Positions 7,812-19,000 of a stretch of 64,000 nucleotides of DNA are shown in pieces. Position 1 is the first letter of the stretch. Each line of letters starts with the position of its first letter. Source of the stretch: a virus; the IMG/VR virus record IMGVR_UViG_3300006923_001878, positions 1 to 64,000 of that record. One strand, written 5' to 3'. Under the pieces are notes generated by a model. The model did not search any database. It had not been told where the DNA came from and worked only from the letters and a program-made list of their open reading frames with translations. The translations under genes and the position numbers were made by a program.

Positions 7812-9383
7812 ATGTTAGGATATGACGCAGTAAACGCAGCCCTACAATCTTTAGGAGTAAGAGAACACATATCCTCTTATTTGTCTTTGTATTTCCTGTT
7901 TTCTTTTCCTTCATTCAGCATGATTGAAAAAGAATCTCAGGCAATCAACAAGATTACTGATTATTACATAAAAAAATTCAAAGAAGAATTTAAACCAAAC
8001 TTAAACCTTTTATACTTGGCTGCAATCTTTGATATAGATCCAAAGTATGATTTCGCTAAATATGGGGAAGATGAGAAAGCTTCTTGTAAAATACTAAAAG
8101 AAGGAGAAGGCTACTTAAACCAGATCTTTCAAGAAGTATTAAACGGCTTAATTTCTAAATCAATTATTGGTAAAGAAGGTTTGCCTTCCTACCAGAGTTA
8201 TTTGGAAAGCCTCACCCTAATGAATATCCCAACATCTAAGTTCATCACCTATGAACAAGAGTTGACCTATACAACCTCTGCCCCTGGCAAACCGTTTGTA
8301 AATGGTCACTTTTTCAAGTGGGCAAACCCGGTGCCAGCCTTAAGTCATGTGTCAACAATTCTTGAAGGATACCCAGATACTTTCAATTCGATACAAAGAC
8401 CGGGTATTAATTTTAATCTTGAAAAATTCAACTTTTTCAATAGTGCATCTTTACCTTCTACGTCTGATCTTTCTTTCTTAGAGTCAAATCAGAAGTTCTT
8501 TTTTGAGTTTTATTTCTTTGGAGATCGTAACTTAAGGAAGGAACGATATCTTTCTTTTGAAGAAGTTTTTATGATGAAAGAGTGGGACAGAAAATTTGTG
8601 GTGACGGGCATGGGAGTGAGGCTTATGACTTTTATCTCCCCTGAAGAATTTAGTGGCACTCCATATAACACTTGGTTCAAAAACAATTTTTCAATTTGGA
8701 ATATAAATTCTTTTAATGTTTCTTACGAGAAAACAGATTTAGGATACAAGTCAAAGAAAAAGACACAAAGAGATCACATTATAGAAAAAGGAACTTTCTC
8801 TGAAATACTCAAGCAAAAACCCAAGACAGCTATAAATATCATTTCAGAAGAAGAAGGATTAATTTACGATAAGGCAATGGTTGTAAATTATGATACATCT
8901 GGTTCTCTCGATAAAGAGGGAAAAGCAACCATACCAACAATTCATACGCGATTCCCAGCAATTTTGGTGAATAAGGAAGAGTTTGGCATAGATAGTTTAT
9001 TTAATAAAGCGTTTGAGGAAATAGACAAGCTTTCACTTGACAAAATAAACAAATTCCCAGTAGGCGCACCTGGGCAAATGCTAAAAAGCAATATTGATAA
9101 TGTGGTAGCCGGGAAGATTGCGGAGACACTTTACAATGATCTTCTTAAGAAAGCAGAAGGATTAACTAGTTTGATTATATCAGATGATAAGACTAAGAAG
9201 TATTTTACAAAAATAATTCCAATCGAAACATTACTTACACTCGGGCCTATTTACTATAGCAGTCTCGCTGAGGAGACTGGTATACGCGAGGAGCTTAAGA
9301 ACTTAGATGGTTTTGTGTATAAGGATTACTTAAAGAGTATTAACGATTTATTAGAAAACCTATCTAAATTTGATGAATATTAA
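7812..9383 (+). CDS. Probable virion structural protein (523 aa)
   Basis: The ATG at 7812 directly follows the preceding stop. The product is 523 residues, aromatic-rich, with no recognisable domain. The first 40 residues are hydrophobic and Phe/Ser-rich (SLYFLFSFPSF), but charge placement does not look like a signal peptide. The middle (about 130-250) is rich in Phe, Asn and Pro, as in beta-rich structural proteins. It sits between the 1,208-residue protein and gp25, so it is likely part of the same baseplate assembly. I cannot assign a T4 equivalent. Confidence 0.55.
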   Translation: MLGYDAVNAALQSLGVREHISSYLSLYFLFSFPSFSMIEKESQAINKITDYYIKKFKEEFKPNLNLLYLAAIFDIDPKYDFAKYGEDEKASCKILKEGEGYLNQIFQEVLNGLISKSIIGKEGLPSYQSYLESLTLMNIPTSKFITYEQELTYTTSAPGKPFVNGHFFKWANPVPALSHVSTILEGYPDTFNSIQRPGINFNLEKFNFFNSASLPSTSDLSFLESNQKFFFEFYFFGDRNLRKERYLSFEEVFMMKEWDRKFVVTGMGVRLMTFISPEEFSGTPYNTWFKNNFSIWNINSFNVSYEKTDLGYKSKKKTQRDHIIEKGTFSEILKQKPKTAINIISEEEGLIYDKAMVVNYDTSGSLDKEGKATIPTIHTRFPAILVNKEEFGIDSLFNKAFEEIDKLSLDKINKFPVGAPGQMLKSNIDNVVAGKIAETLYNDLLKKAEGLTSLIISDDKTKKYFTKIIPIETLLTLGPIYYSSLAEETGIREELKNLDGFVYKDYLKSINDLLENLSKFDEY

Positions 9384-9385
9384 TT

Positions 9386-9775
9386 ATGGCACAAGGAATA
9401 TCACTAGACTTACCAATAAGGACTGACAAAATCGATGGACACTATGTGCTCACCAAATCCCTAGAAGATACAGTCCGTAATAATTTCAAAAACCTAATCT
9501 TAACCGTAAGAGGCGAACGTATAATGGATCCTGAATTTGGTGTCGGGGTTCATCAGTTGTTGTTTGAAAACTCATCTACTTCGCTATTGGATGCTCTGGA
9601 AGGTGCAATTATTTCGCAGACAGCCAGATACTTGCCATTCGTTCAGATTATAAACGTAGAAATAAATAATTTATCGGATGATAATAAGCTTGAGTTACGG
9701 ATTAATTATCTAATTAAACCGTTGAGTGTTAACGATGTATTAGCTATTAATATTTCTAAAGGAACAATTAGATAA
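9386..9775 (+). CDS. 25: Baseplate wedge protein gp25 (GPW/gp25 family)
   Basis: The 129-residue product matches the gp25/GPW family in length (T4 gp25 is 132) and pattern. It has a core with LILTVRGERIMDPEFG followed by HQLLFENSS, then a helix and the paired strands of the C-terminal half. In T4, gp25 joins gp6, gp7 and gp53 in the inner wedge and contacts the sheath initiator. The family is often labelled 'lysozyme', but that is historical; no catalytic residues are seen. The stop overlaps the gp6 start by one base (TAATG), matching the gp25-gp6 pairing of many myophages. Confidence 0.88.
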   Translation: MAQGISLDLPIRTDKIDGHYVLTKSLEDTVRNNFKNLILTVRGERIMDPEFGVGVHQLLFENSSTSLLDALEGAIISQTARYLPFVQIINVEINNLSDDNKLELRINYLIKPLSVNDVLAINISKGTIR

Positions 9776-11568
9776 TGCCAAAACAAAAACCACCAGTATC
9801 ATATACGAACAGAGACTTCTCTTCAATTAAGAAGGATTTGATTAACTATGCCAAAGTATATTATCCAGAGACATACAAAGACTTTAACGACGCCTCTTTC
9901 GGCTCGTTGTTGTTTGATTTAGTGTCTTATGTTGGCGACTCAATGTCGTTTTATATCGATTATCAAATGAACGAATCGATGATGGATACTGTGTTAGACC
10001 CAGACACGGCCATTAAGGTCGCTAAAAGAAGAGGTTATAAATTAAGTGGCTCTCCATCCTCAACCGGAACTGCTGCTTTTTATGTAACCGTGCCCGCGAC
10101 TTCCGATGGAACCCAGCCAGAAACTGACCTTATCCCAATTCTAAAGAAAGGCTCGACACTTTCCTCAACCTCTGGAGCGAGCTTCATATTAAGTGAGGAT
10201 GTAGATTTTTCAAAAGCATCAACTTTAATCACAGTTGCAGAGGTAGCTAACGACGGGTCGGTATCATCTTATGCTATGAAGGCTTACGGAGAAATCCTAT
10301 CAGGTGAGTTAAAGAGTGAATTCTTTACGGTTGGTTCTTATGAAAAATTTAGGAAACTTACTCTTGATGATGATAATGTTACTGAGATTTTACTAGTGAC
10401 TGATTCTGAAGGTAGGCAATATTACGAAGTTGATTACTTGGCGCAAGATACGGTAATGAAGCCAATAAGAAATCTTGGAACTGATTTTGAACAAGCACCT
10501 TTCATAATTAAAGAGATGCAGGTGCCAAGAAGGTTTACTGTTGATTATGATTTAGAAGGTGTGGCAACAATCCAGTTTGGACATGGTTCTGAACAAGAAC
10601 TGATTGATAAAACATTTCCAGACCCAAGAGATGCAGTCCTTCAATTACACGGCAGGGATTATATATCAGATACTTCTTTTGACCCAAACCTAGTTAGCAA
10701 AACTGAAAAGTTTGGAATATCTCCAACAGATACTACTCTCTTGGTTGAGTATCGTAAGAACACCGAAGCTGTTTTAAATATAGCTGTTGGGGGTATCGAC
10801 TTAGTATCTAATGCTATTATTGAATTCCGACAAAGTAATACTTACTCGAAACAACAAGCACTTTCGTTAATATCAGAATTTGAGGTTGAGAATGAAGAAA
10901 GAATTGTTGGTCAAGTATCTTTATTGAATGTTGATGAAATAAGAGAACTAGCTCTTGCAGCAAACGCAGCGCAAAATAGAGCTGTGACAAAGAATGACTA
11001 TGTTTCTGTTATCTATAGAATGCCTGCTAAGTATGGCAATTTAAAAAGAGCCAATGTTTTACAAGATAAAGACTCTTTCAAGCGTAACTTAAATATATAT
11101 GTGTTGGCAGAAGATGAAAATGGAAAGTTAGTAAAAGCGAGCACGACCCTTAAAAGAAATCTTAAGGCTTGGATCTCAAACTACAAGATGATGAATGATA
11201 CAATTGATATCTTGGATGGAAATATTGTTAATATTGGACTTGAGTTTGAAGTAATTTCTAGTATCGGGGAGAACAAGACTAGGGTCTTAAATGATTGCCT
11301 ACGTGCTCTTAAGGAAAATTTAGGTAGTAAACTAAATATGGGAGAGCCTCTCATCCTTGGTAGGTTATATAAAATCCTAAATGATGTTGATGGGGTAGAA
11401 GATACCAAGTCTGTTAATATAGTAAAGAAGACAGGTTCTTCTTATAGCAACGTAGTTTATGAGGTTAAAGAGAGACTTAAGTCTTCTGGAAGAATTTTAA
11501 CAGTTGCAGAGAATGCTGTTCTAGAAATAAAATATTTCGACACAGATGTAACCGGGGTGGTAATGTAA
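9775..11568 (+). CDS. 6: Baseplate wedge protein gp6 (baseplate J family)
   Basis: The 597-residue product begins with SYTNRDFSSIKKDLINY and a FGSLLFDLVSYVGDSMSFYID segment, the hallmark N-terminus of T4 gp6-like wedge proteins (T4 gp6 has 660 residues). The middle holds the baseplate J-like beta domain. Around residues 390-420 is the conserved AANAAQNRAVTKNDYVS motif shared by gp6-like and baseplate J proteins. In T4, two gp6 copies per wedge form the ring that couples hub to wedge and triggers sheath contraction. It follows gp25 with a one-base overlap. Confidence 0.88.
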   Translation: MPKQKPPVSYTNRDFSSIKKDLINYAKVYYPETYKDFNDASFGSLLFDLVSYVGDSMSFYIDYQMNESMMDTVLDPDTAIKVAKRRGYKLSGSPSSTGTAAFYVTVPATSDGTQPETDLIPILKKGSTLSSTSGASFILSEDVDFSKASTLITVAEVANDGSVSSYAMKAYGEILSGELKSEFFTVGSYEKFRKLTLDDDNVTEILLVTDSEGRQYYEVDYLAQDTVMKPIRNLGTDFEQAPFIIKEMQVPRRFTVDYDLEGVATIQFGHGSEQELIDKTFPDPRDAVLQLHGRDYISDTSFDPNLVSKTEKFGISPTDTTLLVEYRKNTEAVLNIAVGGIDLVSNAIIEFRQSNTYSKQQALSLISEFEVENEERIVGQVSLLNVDEIRELALAANAAQNRAVTKNDYVSVIYRMPAKYGNLKRANVLQDKDSFKRNLNIYVLAEDENGKLVKASTTLKRNLKAWISNYKMMNDTIDILDGNIVNIGLEFEVISSIGENKTRVLNDCLRALKENLGSKLNMGEPLILGRLYKILNDVDGVEDTKSVNIVKKTGSSYSNVVYEVKERLKSSGRILTVAENAVLEIKYFDTDVTGVVM

Positions 11569-13010
11569 TGGGCGTAAAGAGATTTTATTCTACAAAAGAT
11601 AATACAATTACAAATGCTTTTAAGGCAGGCTTGACTATACGAGGAACTGGCTCTAATATGGGCGAATCAGATATTCTTGAGGTATACTCAATCTATGGAC
11701 AAGCATCTTCGGCTTCCTCTGAGAAGTCAAGAATTTTAATTGATTTTCCTATTTTAACAACTATCGCTCAAAGTAGGGATTCTGGAGAACTACCTACTAG
11801 TGGAACTGATAATCTATCTTTCTACTTGAGGCTCTATAATGCAGAACACTCTCAAACACTCCCAAAACAATTTACACTTGTGGTTGCGCAAGCATCAAGT
11901 TCCTGGAATGAGGGAACTGGTCTTGATATGGATGAGTTTTCTGACAGTGGCTACTCCAACTGGATATACCGCAGTAGCTCGGCACCATGGGTTGACGAAG
12001 GTGGTGATATATTATCGGGTTCGGCAGACACCACAGGTTCACAGCTCTTTGAACTAGGAACCGAAGACTTGCTTATCAATGTAACACCTATTGTTGAAGA
12101 CTGGCTAAGTGGTGATAGTTCTTCAAATGGATTTGCTGTTTTCTTGACATCCTCGCAGGAAACTGCTACCGAGTCTTATTATACAAAGAAATTTTTTGCT
12201 AGGAATAGTGAATTTCATATGAAAAGACCTTGTCTAGAAGCAAGGTGGAATTCTTCAAGGGGAGATGATTCCGAGACTTTTTATAAGAGTAGCTCGTTAG
12301 CACCGGCAGCAGATAATCTAAACACTTTATATCTTTACAACAAGATTAGAGGACAATTAGTTGATATTCCATCTGTTGCTCAGGGTGAGATCCTTGTGTC
12401 AGTTCACGAAACTGTTGGGACCCCTGCTCTGCCCTTGCCTGTTGGTGGGGGTGTGGTAGCTGGTGCTGACACTAATGTGACCGGCTCATGGGCTTCTACG
12501 GGCATTTATGAGGCTACTTTTGCGATGAGCCACTCAATCTCTAGCTTCGTGCCTGTATGGAAAACTAATACGGAAGAGTTTCACACCGGCTCAAGTATAA
12601 CTGTAAACTCATTTGATTCACAAGACTACTACCCTGATAGAGAATATATATTTAAAATTAAGAATCTTAAAAAATCTTACAGTGAAGACGAAAAGATGAG
12701 ATTAAGACTCTTTGTAAGACATAAAAATTGGTGCCCTACTAATTATACAGTATCTAACACAACAGCTTCTAATGAAATACTTGAAGATGTATTTTGGAAA
12801 GTTGAACGTGTTGTTGATAAGTTTGATATCATTGACTATGGAACTGGTAGTACTCAACACACTCTACTTTCATATGATAGTGAAGGGAACTACTTTGATT
12901 TTGACACAAGCATTCTTGAAAAAGGTTATCAATATGCATTTAAATTTATATATAACATTGCAGGTGAGTATCATGAAGCAAAGAATGAGTTTAGATTTAG
13001 GGTTGAGTGA
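11568..13010 (+). CDS. Virion structural protein with DNRLRE-like region (480 aa)
   Basis: The 480-residue product starts at an ATG overlapping the gp6 stop by one base. Its first 230 residues resemble DNRLRE-type beta-sandwich modules: a LSFYLRLYNAEHS strand, a WNEG motif before an Asp-rich loop, then a DLLINVTPIVEDWLSG helix-strand and NGFAVFLTS. Such modules occur in secreted and phage structural proteins. The rest is beta-rich with Tyr/Asp loops. Position straight after gp6 suggests a wedge-peripheral or fibre-attachment protein (in T4, gp7 and gp8 follow gp6). The exact role is unproven. Confidence 0.6.
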   Translation: MGVKRFYSTKDNTITNAFKAGLTIRGTGSNMGESDILEVYSIYGQASSASSEKSRILIDFPILTTIAQSRDSGELPTSGTDNLSFYLRLYNAEHSQTLPKQFTLVVAQASSSWNEGTGLDMDEFSDSGYSNWIYRSSSAPWVDEGGDILSGSADTTGSQLFELGTEDLLINVTPIVEDWLSGDSSSNGFAVFLTSSQETATESYYTKKFFARNSEFHMKRPCLEARWNSSRGDDSETFYKSSSLAPAADNLNTLYLYNKIRGQLVDIPSVAQGEILVSVHETVGTPALPLPVGGGVVAGADTNVTGSWASTGIYEATFAMSHSISSFVPVWKTNTEEFHTGSSITVNSFDSQDYYPDREYIFKIKNLKKSYSEDEKMRLRLFVRHKNWCPTNYTVSNTTASNEILEDVFWKVERVVDKFDIIDYGTGSTQHTLLSYDSEGNYFDFDTSILEKGYQYAFKFIYNIAGEYHEAKNEFRFRVE

Positions 13011-13012
13011 TA

Positions 13013-16000
13013 ATGAGCATTAAAAATCTGTTTAAAAAACAAAATGAAAATAGTAGTCTAAAAAGTCTTCTAAAGAAGAACATCGATGGCTTTTCAGATG
13101 ATGTTGAATCTCAAGCACTTATTGAGGAAACAGCAATTGCTTCAAAAATTTATATTCCAGATGTTGACTATTCTACTGCCTCAAATTTTTCAAAATTCGG
13201 CTCTTCTGAGCTTTATTATGATGCTGCAATCAAAAGAATTTACACACAATATCCTTATGATGGGTCGGCTGCTGAGAAGAAGGCTTATGATAATAGCTTA
13301 ACTCCACTTGAAAAACACATTGTAGATAATGAATACCCAAGATATCTAGGACATGCAGTGTTTGGAGAGACTTGGGGAGAAACCGCAGTTAGTGATGTGG
13401 GTTTTTATTCTTCATCTAATCCTGAATATATTTCATGTTTCAGCCACGCAAGGACACAGACTCTTGATACCTCTTCAAACCAAGCTGGAAGCTTCCAGCT
13501 TGATTGGGACGTAGGCGCAACTATTGAGTTCTGGATGAAAAAGAATAGTTTCGAAGGAGTCTATAATTCAGCAGAAACAATTTTTGATATTAGAAATACT
13601 TTAGGCACCGCAAAATTTATGATGTGGGCTAGTGTAGCTACGGATCCTGTTATTTATTTAGATTATAAACTTAGTACAGATTCATTTGCATCAATTGCTA
13701 CTTCTGAATTCCAAATGCCTTTTAACACTGGGCTTACTACTATTGCAGATGGTGAGTGGCATCATTATGCTTTTGTCCTAAATAAAAACTCAGGTGATTA
13801 TCAGGTTGAGCTCTATGTGGATGGAGTCTACAATAGTACACAAACACAAACACCGACTACAACCACAATAAATTTAACAGGTTCTGCTATTGCAACCATT
13901 GGTTCCCTAGGCGGTGCCTATGCGACAGGGGTTGTTTCTGCTGGTTATGGAAAACTATCAGGTTCCTTAGACGAATTTAGATTTTGGCAAACAGATAGAA
14001 CTGCAAAAGATATCTCTAAAAATTACTTTACGAAAGTTCATGGTGGCGGAAATACTGATTCTTCAAAAATAAACTCTAATAGGCCACTAGCCCTTACCGC
14101 TTACTTTAGATTTAATGAACCAAGCATAGGTATTACCGCAGTTGACGATATTGTACTAGATTACTCTGGTCGCCTTGTGAATGGTACGTGGCACGGACAT
14201 AATACAAGTTCCCGAGCCACAGGCTCTGCTATTTCTGATACTGGTGATTTAATCATTTACAGTGGTAGTAGCGATGTCCAGACATATATTGAAAACAAGA
14301 GAGCTTCTGGGCGGTTCTATGATGCTTCAAACAACGCATCTTTAGCAAACTCTATTCCTGCTTGGATTCTAGATGAAGATAGAGAAAATGGAAATGAACT
14401 AAGTAATTTATTGCAGATTATTGGTTCATATCTTGATACTGTATATTTGCAAATTGAAAATATCAATAAGACTAAGGACTTAGAATATAAGTCTTCTACG
14501 GTTAAGAGCTTTCCTCACAATAATAAGATACTAAACTCTTTAGGGTTTGAGACGCCAGAATTGTTTGTAGACAATAGTGTTCTTGAAGTGATTGCAGCTC
14601 AAGATAATAAAAGATTATTTGAAAATAGATTGGAAGAAGTTAAAGGGTTGATCTATAAAAATATCCATAACAATCTAAATTATATCTACAAATCAAAAGG
14701 AACTGAGAAAGCTTTTAGGAACCTTGTTAGGTGCTATGGTGTTGACGACTCCCTATTCAATATTGCGATCCATGCTAATAACCACGAGCAAGAAGTTGTT
14801 AGTGCATACGAGTATATCCATAATAAATTTTCAACAATAGACTTCACTAATTTTTCAAGTGGTGATAATAAAAGTGCAGTTATCTATTCATACGGGTCAG
14901 CAAGCAGTGATGTTTCTGGTTATATCTCTGGTAGTGCCTTCGAGTACATGGGGAATACTCTCGAAGTATCTGCTTTGTTTCCAAAATACCCAAAGTCTTC
15001 TGAAGAGTCGTTATATCCACCAACTTCTTTTATGTCTCAGTCACTATTTGGAATAGTTGAGGCGGCAGCAGACTCTACAGATTTAACTTATCAAACTACC
15101 GATAACGCAAATATAAGCGTATTTGCTGTTAATCGAGACAATATAACCAAATTTGTATTAACTTCTTCACTTGGATTTTATTTAGAATCTGATCCTATTA
15201 GCAATGTTTACGAAGATACTACCTGGAATATCTCATATCGAATTAATGCTGAACAAGATGAGTTTGCAGATAATGCAACAGCATCAGCAAACTCAACAAT
15301 TAGTTTTAATGGATACAACTATAACGCTGGTATTTTACAAGATTCTTTTGAGATTACTGGCTCTACAACCAGAGCAATCCATACAGCATTCAATGCTGCA
15401 CCTAAACGTATCTGGGCTGGTGCGAAGCGCACCAACGTAACTGGGGCTATCGCCAATAATTCAAACTATAGGTTGATAAATCTTAATTATTGGTCAGATG
15501 GAATTGATAATGATGAGCTGAAAGCACACGCTTTAGATCTTGAAAATATGGGTAGAAGAAGTCCGGGCGAGAATACATTCTCATTCCAAACCGGACTATC
15601 AGCTAGTTATATTCCTAAAATTGATACTTTAAGTTTAAGTTGGAACTTTGACAGTGTGACAGGTTCTGATTCGTCAGGTGAATTTGTCCTACAAGACGTA
15701 TCTTCGGGCTCTCTTGCAAGAAATACTGCGTATGAGACTGCGTATGGTAAACTTGCCAAAACAAAACACACGGGTTACGGATATGGATTCGAAGTAAGCT
15801 CTGAAATAAAAAAGGTTGAGTTCTTAGAGACCTCAAGAAGGAACACTCCTGAAGAAATTAGTTCTGAGGAGTTGATCTCTATCTTGGAAACAGACGATGA
15901 CGTTCTTGAGAAGTCAACTAGGCCAACTAGTTTTTACTTTTCGTTTGAAGCTAATATGTTTAGGATCATCTCTAAGCGCATGCTTCAATATTTTGCTAGC

Positions 16001-19000
16001 ATTGAAGATTTTAATAATCTTATTGGTGAACCAACAAATAGGTATGCAATAAGATACAAAAAACTTGAGAAATTAAAAGAAATTTTCTATGAAAGAGTTG
16101 AGAATACTCCTGATATTGAGAAGTTTGTTTCACTTTATAAATGGTTGGACTCTTCACTCGACGCGATTGTTAAAAACCTCATCCCGGCATCTGCCGATAC
16201 TAACGATGAAGTAGCTACAATCATCGAGAGTCACGTATTAGAGAGGAGTTCTCATGAGGGAAGCCTTGGATTAAAAGGAGTTTATAATTACAAGAAGAAA
16301 GAAATAAATGATAATATGAACGCAGGAGCTTTTGTTGATAGCAAGATCAAAAAACAAGCTGGTAAATATCCTATCTCGACAGACTATTCTAATACTGAAG
16401 CTTATACACCGCCTGTCTATGGGAAAGGGGATGAGGAACTCGGTGGAACGAAATTCTCTGACACACTACACCCAGAAACAAGAGCAGAAAAAGTTACCAC
16501 AATTGCTGGTGGTATTCAGAGAGTTCCTGCTCATCTAAAGAAGCGATTTAATATCCCAAGAAAAGATCAAGCATTATTGGACTCTACTCTCAACTCATAT
16601 AGTGAAAATCGTTATGATTCTTCAAATTCTAATAACGTCTGGAGTAATCTTAGAGAAGAAAAAGATCCTTCGGTAAATACCAGAGTCCAGATTCACGATG
16701 CAATAAACCGCTCTTATGCACTCCAGGCTAGAAGCGCTAACAACTTTGAAATGGAAGATCCTGAATTTGTTTCTGGAATTAATAGAAATAAAAATATTTT
16801 CAAAGGGTATTTTAGACCATTTATCAAAAGAACTAGTACAGCAGAGATTGCCGATAATTACTTTAGTTTAGGGTTTGACGATATTCAGAGTTACTTATCG
16901 TCATCAACATTGACATTTAAGAATATTGAAAAACTTGATATCTTTTTCAACATAAATGGTGTTCTAGATGCAACAGATGTTGAATCATACGCTGTCTTAC
17001 CATTCACTGCATATAGTAGTTCTGTTGAAAAAGGCTACCAGAAAGATCTAACCGAATTATCGCACCCAATTACTATTATCGGGCACCACGATGATACAGA
17101 GTATTTAAACGGCTCTCCTGGGTTGCAATCTCCTTTTAACAAGGCTCATGTTGGTGGGTTTAACCATCGAAGCCAGCCTGTTAACCGAGGGAGTGACGAC
17201 GCTAGCTCTAGAGCAGAACAGTTTAAGATTCTTAGCAATGCTACTGGTTTTGGCCTATACCCACCGTGGCAGGCAGCAGAACTAGCTTTCGCTCGGCCAA
17301 TATTTAATCTGAATTTTCCTACAGCTATTTTTTCGAAAGAAGAATATGTTCGAAGGGTTGTCAATACAAGAAATATTAGCTATAACTCAAGTTCTCTTAT
17401 TCTTGGAAACTACAGAAAGAATTATGAGGTAGTGTCTGCTGGTTCCAGGGCAACTCACAACCTTGCCTTTATAGACCAAAATGGCTTTACACAAACAACC
17501 AGCAGTTCTCCTGTAATCTCTGGTGATATTGAATATGCGAATCCTACAAGGACTGTGGAAAATGGTACTTCAACAAAGTCATTTTTCGTAACAAAGTTTA
17601 GTTCACCGGGTGGAGCAGAGACTGAAGGTGCATTCTTAGATATTCATTCAGGACAGTATAGTGTTTATAACAATCTTAACTATAGAAATCTTGGAGTAAG
17701 AAAGTCATTAAACAATATATTCTTAGCTAGCCCTTCTGCTTTAGGAGGACTAGTCGAGGGCTCAACAACAACAGGTTCATACCACAAGGTTAATCGTAAT
17801 AACGCTACTAGGGTAAAAGAAGTAACGAGAGCAACACCTGTCTATTCGCCAACTTATGATGAATCAGATAAAATAAGTAACAATTTTCATGTTCAAAGTT
17901 CAATCCCTAGAACTGATTATGGTTACAAGTGGATTCACGACAGTCTAAATACAGCTTCCTCGACGCAAGCCTACCTAGGCCACGTCAAACCATCTGGTAT
18001 TTCAGGTGGCGTGACCCTGACTAACTTTCATACAGGAAGTTCTTACTTTACAAATAATGCTATCTTAACTCGTTCTTTTGGCTACCCTTCTTGGAAACAA
18101 GTAAGAGTTGGTCAGACAAATTCTGCTAGCCTGCAAAGAAGAGCAAATATCTATGAAAACAGAGTAGTCAGTAAAGTCTTTAGGGAGAGGGATGAATATA
18201 CGATCAAAACAGTTACACATCCTCCGGTAACAAGTAAGTTTAAACCTATTTATCATAAAGCTGTTATGGACGGTGAAGAAGTAGAATTTGAATATGCATA
18301 CGCAAGTTCTTATAACTTCTTTGGTGATAATTATGACGAGTCCACTGGCAAGAATGTTAACTTTCTTGGTAAGAATAATGCAATAAACTTAAAAAAGAAT
18401 ACCCTTTTAGAAAAGATTGCACAGAATGAGTCTATTAGGACAAAAGCTATAACCTATAAAGAGGTCGTCTGGCCTAAAGAATCAAGAACTTATCTCAAAA
18501 CGTCAAGAGAAAGGGCAGATTATCTTCATCCATGGAGAGACGACGAAACCGACAGGATTACTCAGTCTGAAACTGTTTTTGGCCTAAATGTTTATAATCC
18601 AGACTTGTTTTCAACTTGGCCGCTAGACACGACTGCAACTGGTTTTAATGGAGAATTAATGCAGGGCGATAGTGATGATTATTATTTGTCTGCCAGTATT
18701 ACTAGCATGCCTGTTGGTGGGTTAACATATTTTGTTATTGGTGCTCGCTATACTAGGCTTCAAGGAATCACCACTCCTAAATGTACAGTACATGGTTCTG
18801 GAAGTCCTTTCTATGACTCTTATGAAGATTTTAATGAGGATATAAGAAGGATTGGTAAAGATTACTCTATTATTCCTGAATATAATTTTACAAATAAAGC
18901 TTCAGAGTATTTTGAAAGTGGCGGCTCTGATATACTTGAAGAAACAAACCAATTATTCCTATCCGGCACGCTAGGCGAAACAAGCTCACTGTTTATAGAA

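Noticed and set aside
9386-9775. gp25 as an active lysozyme
   Set aside because: The family is often called lysozyme by old annotation, but no catalytic glutamate arrangement is seen and T4 gp25 is a structural wedge protein.
13481-13502. 22-nt palindrome as a recombination or attachment site
   Set aside because: Although perfect, it lies in a conserved LamG domain with no second copy seen and no integrase; listed only as a repeat.
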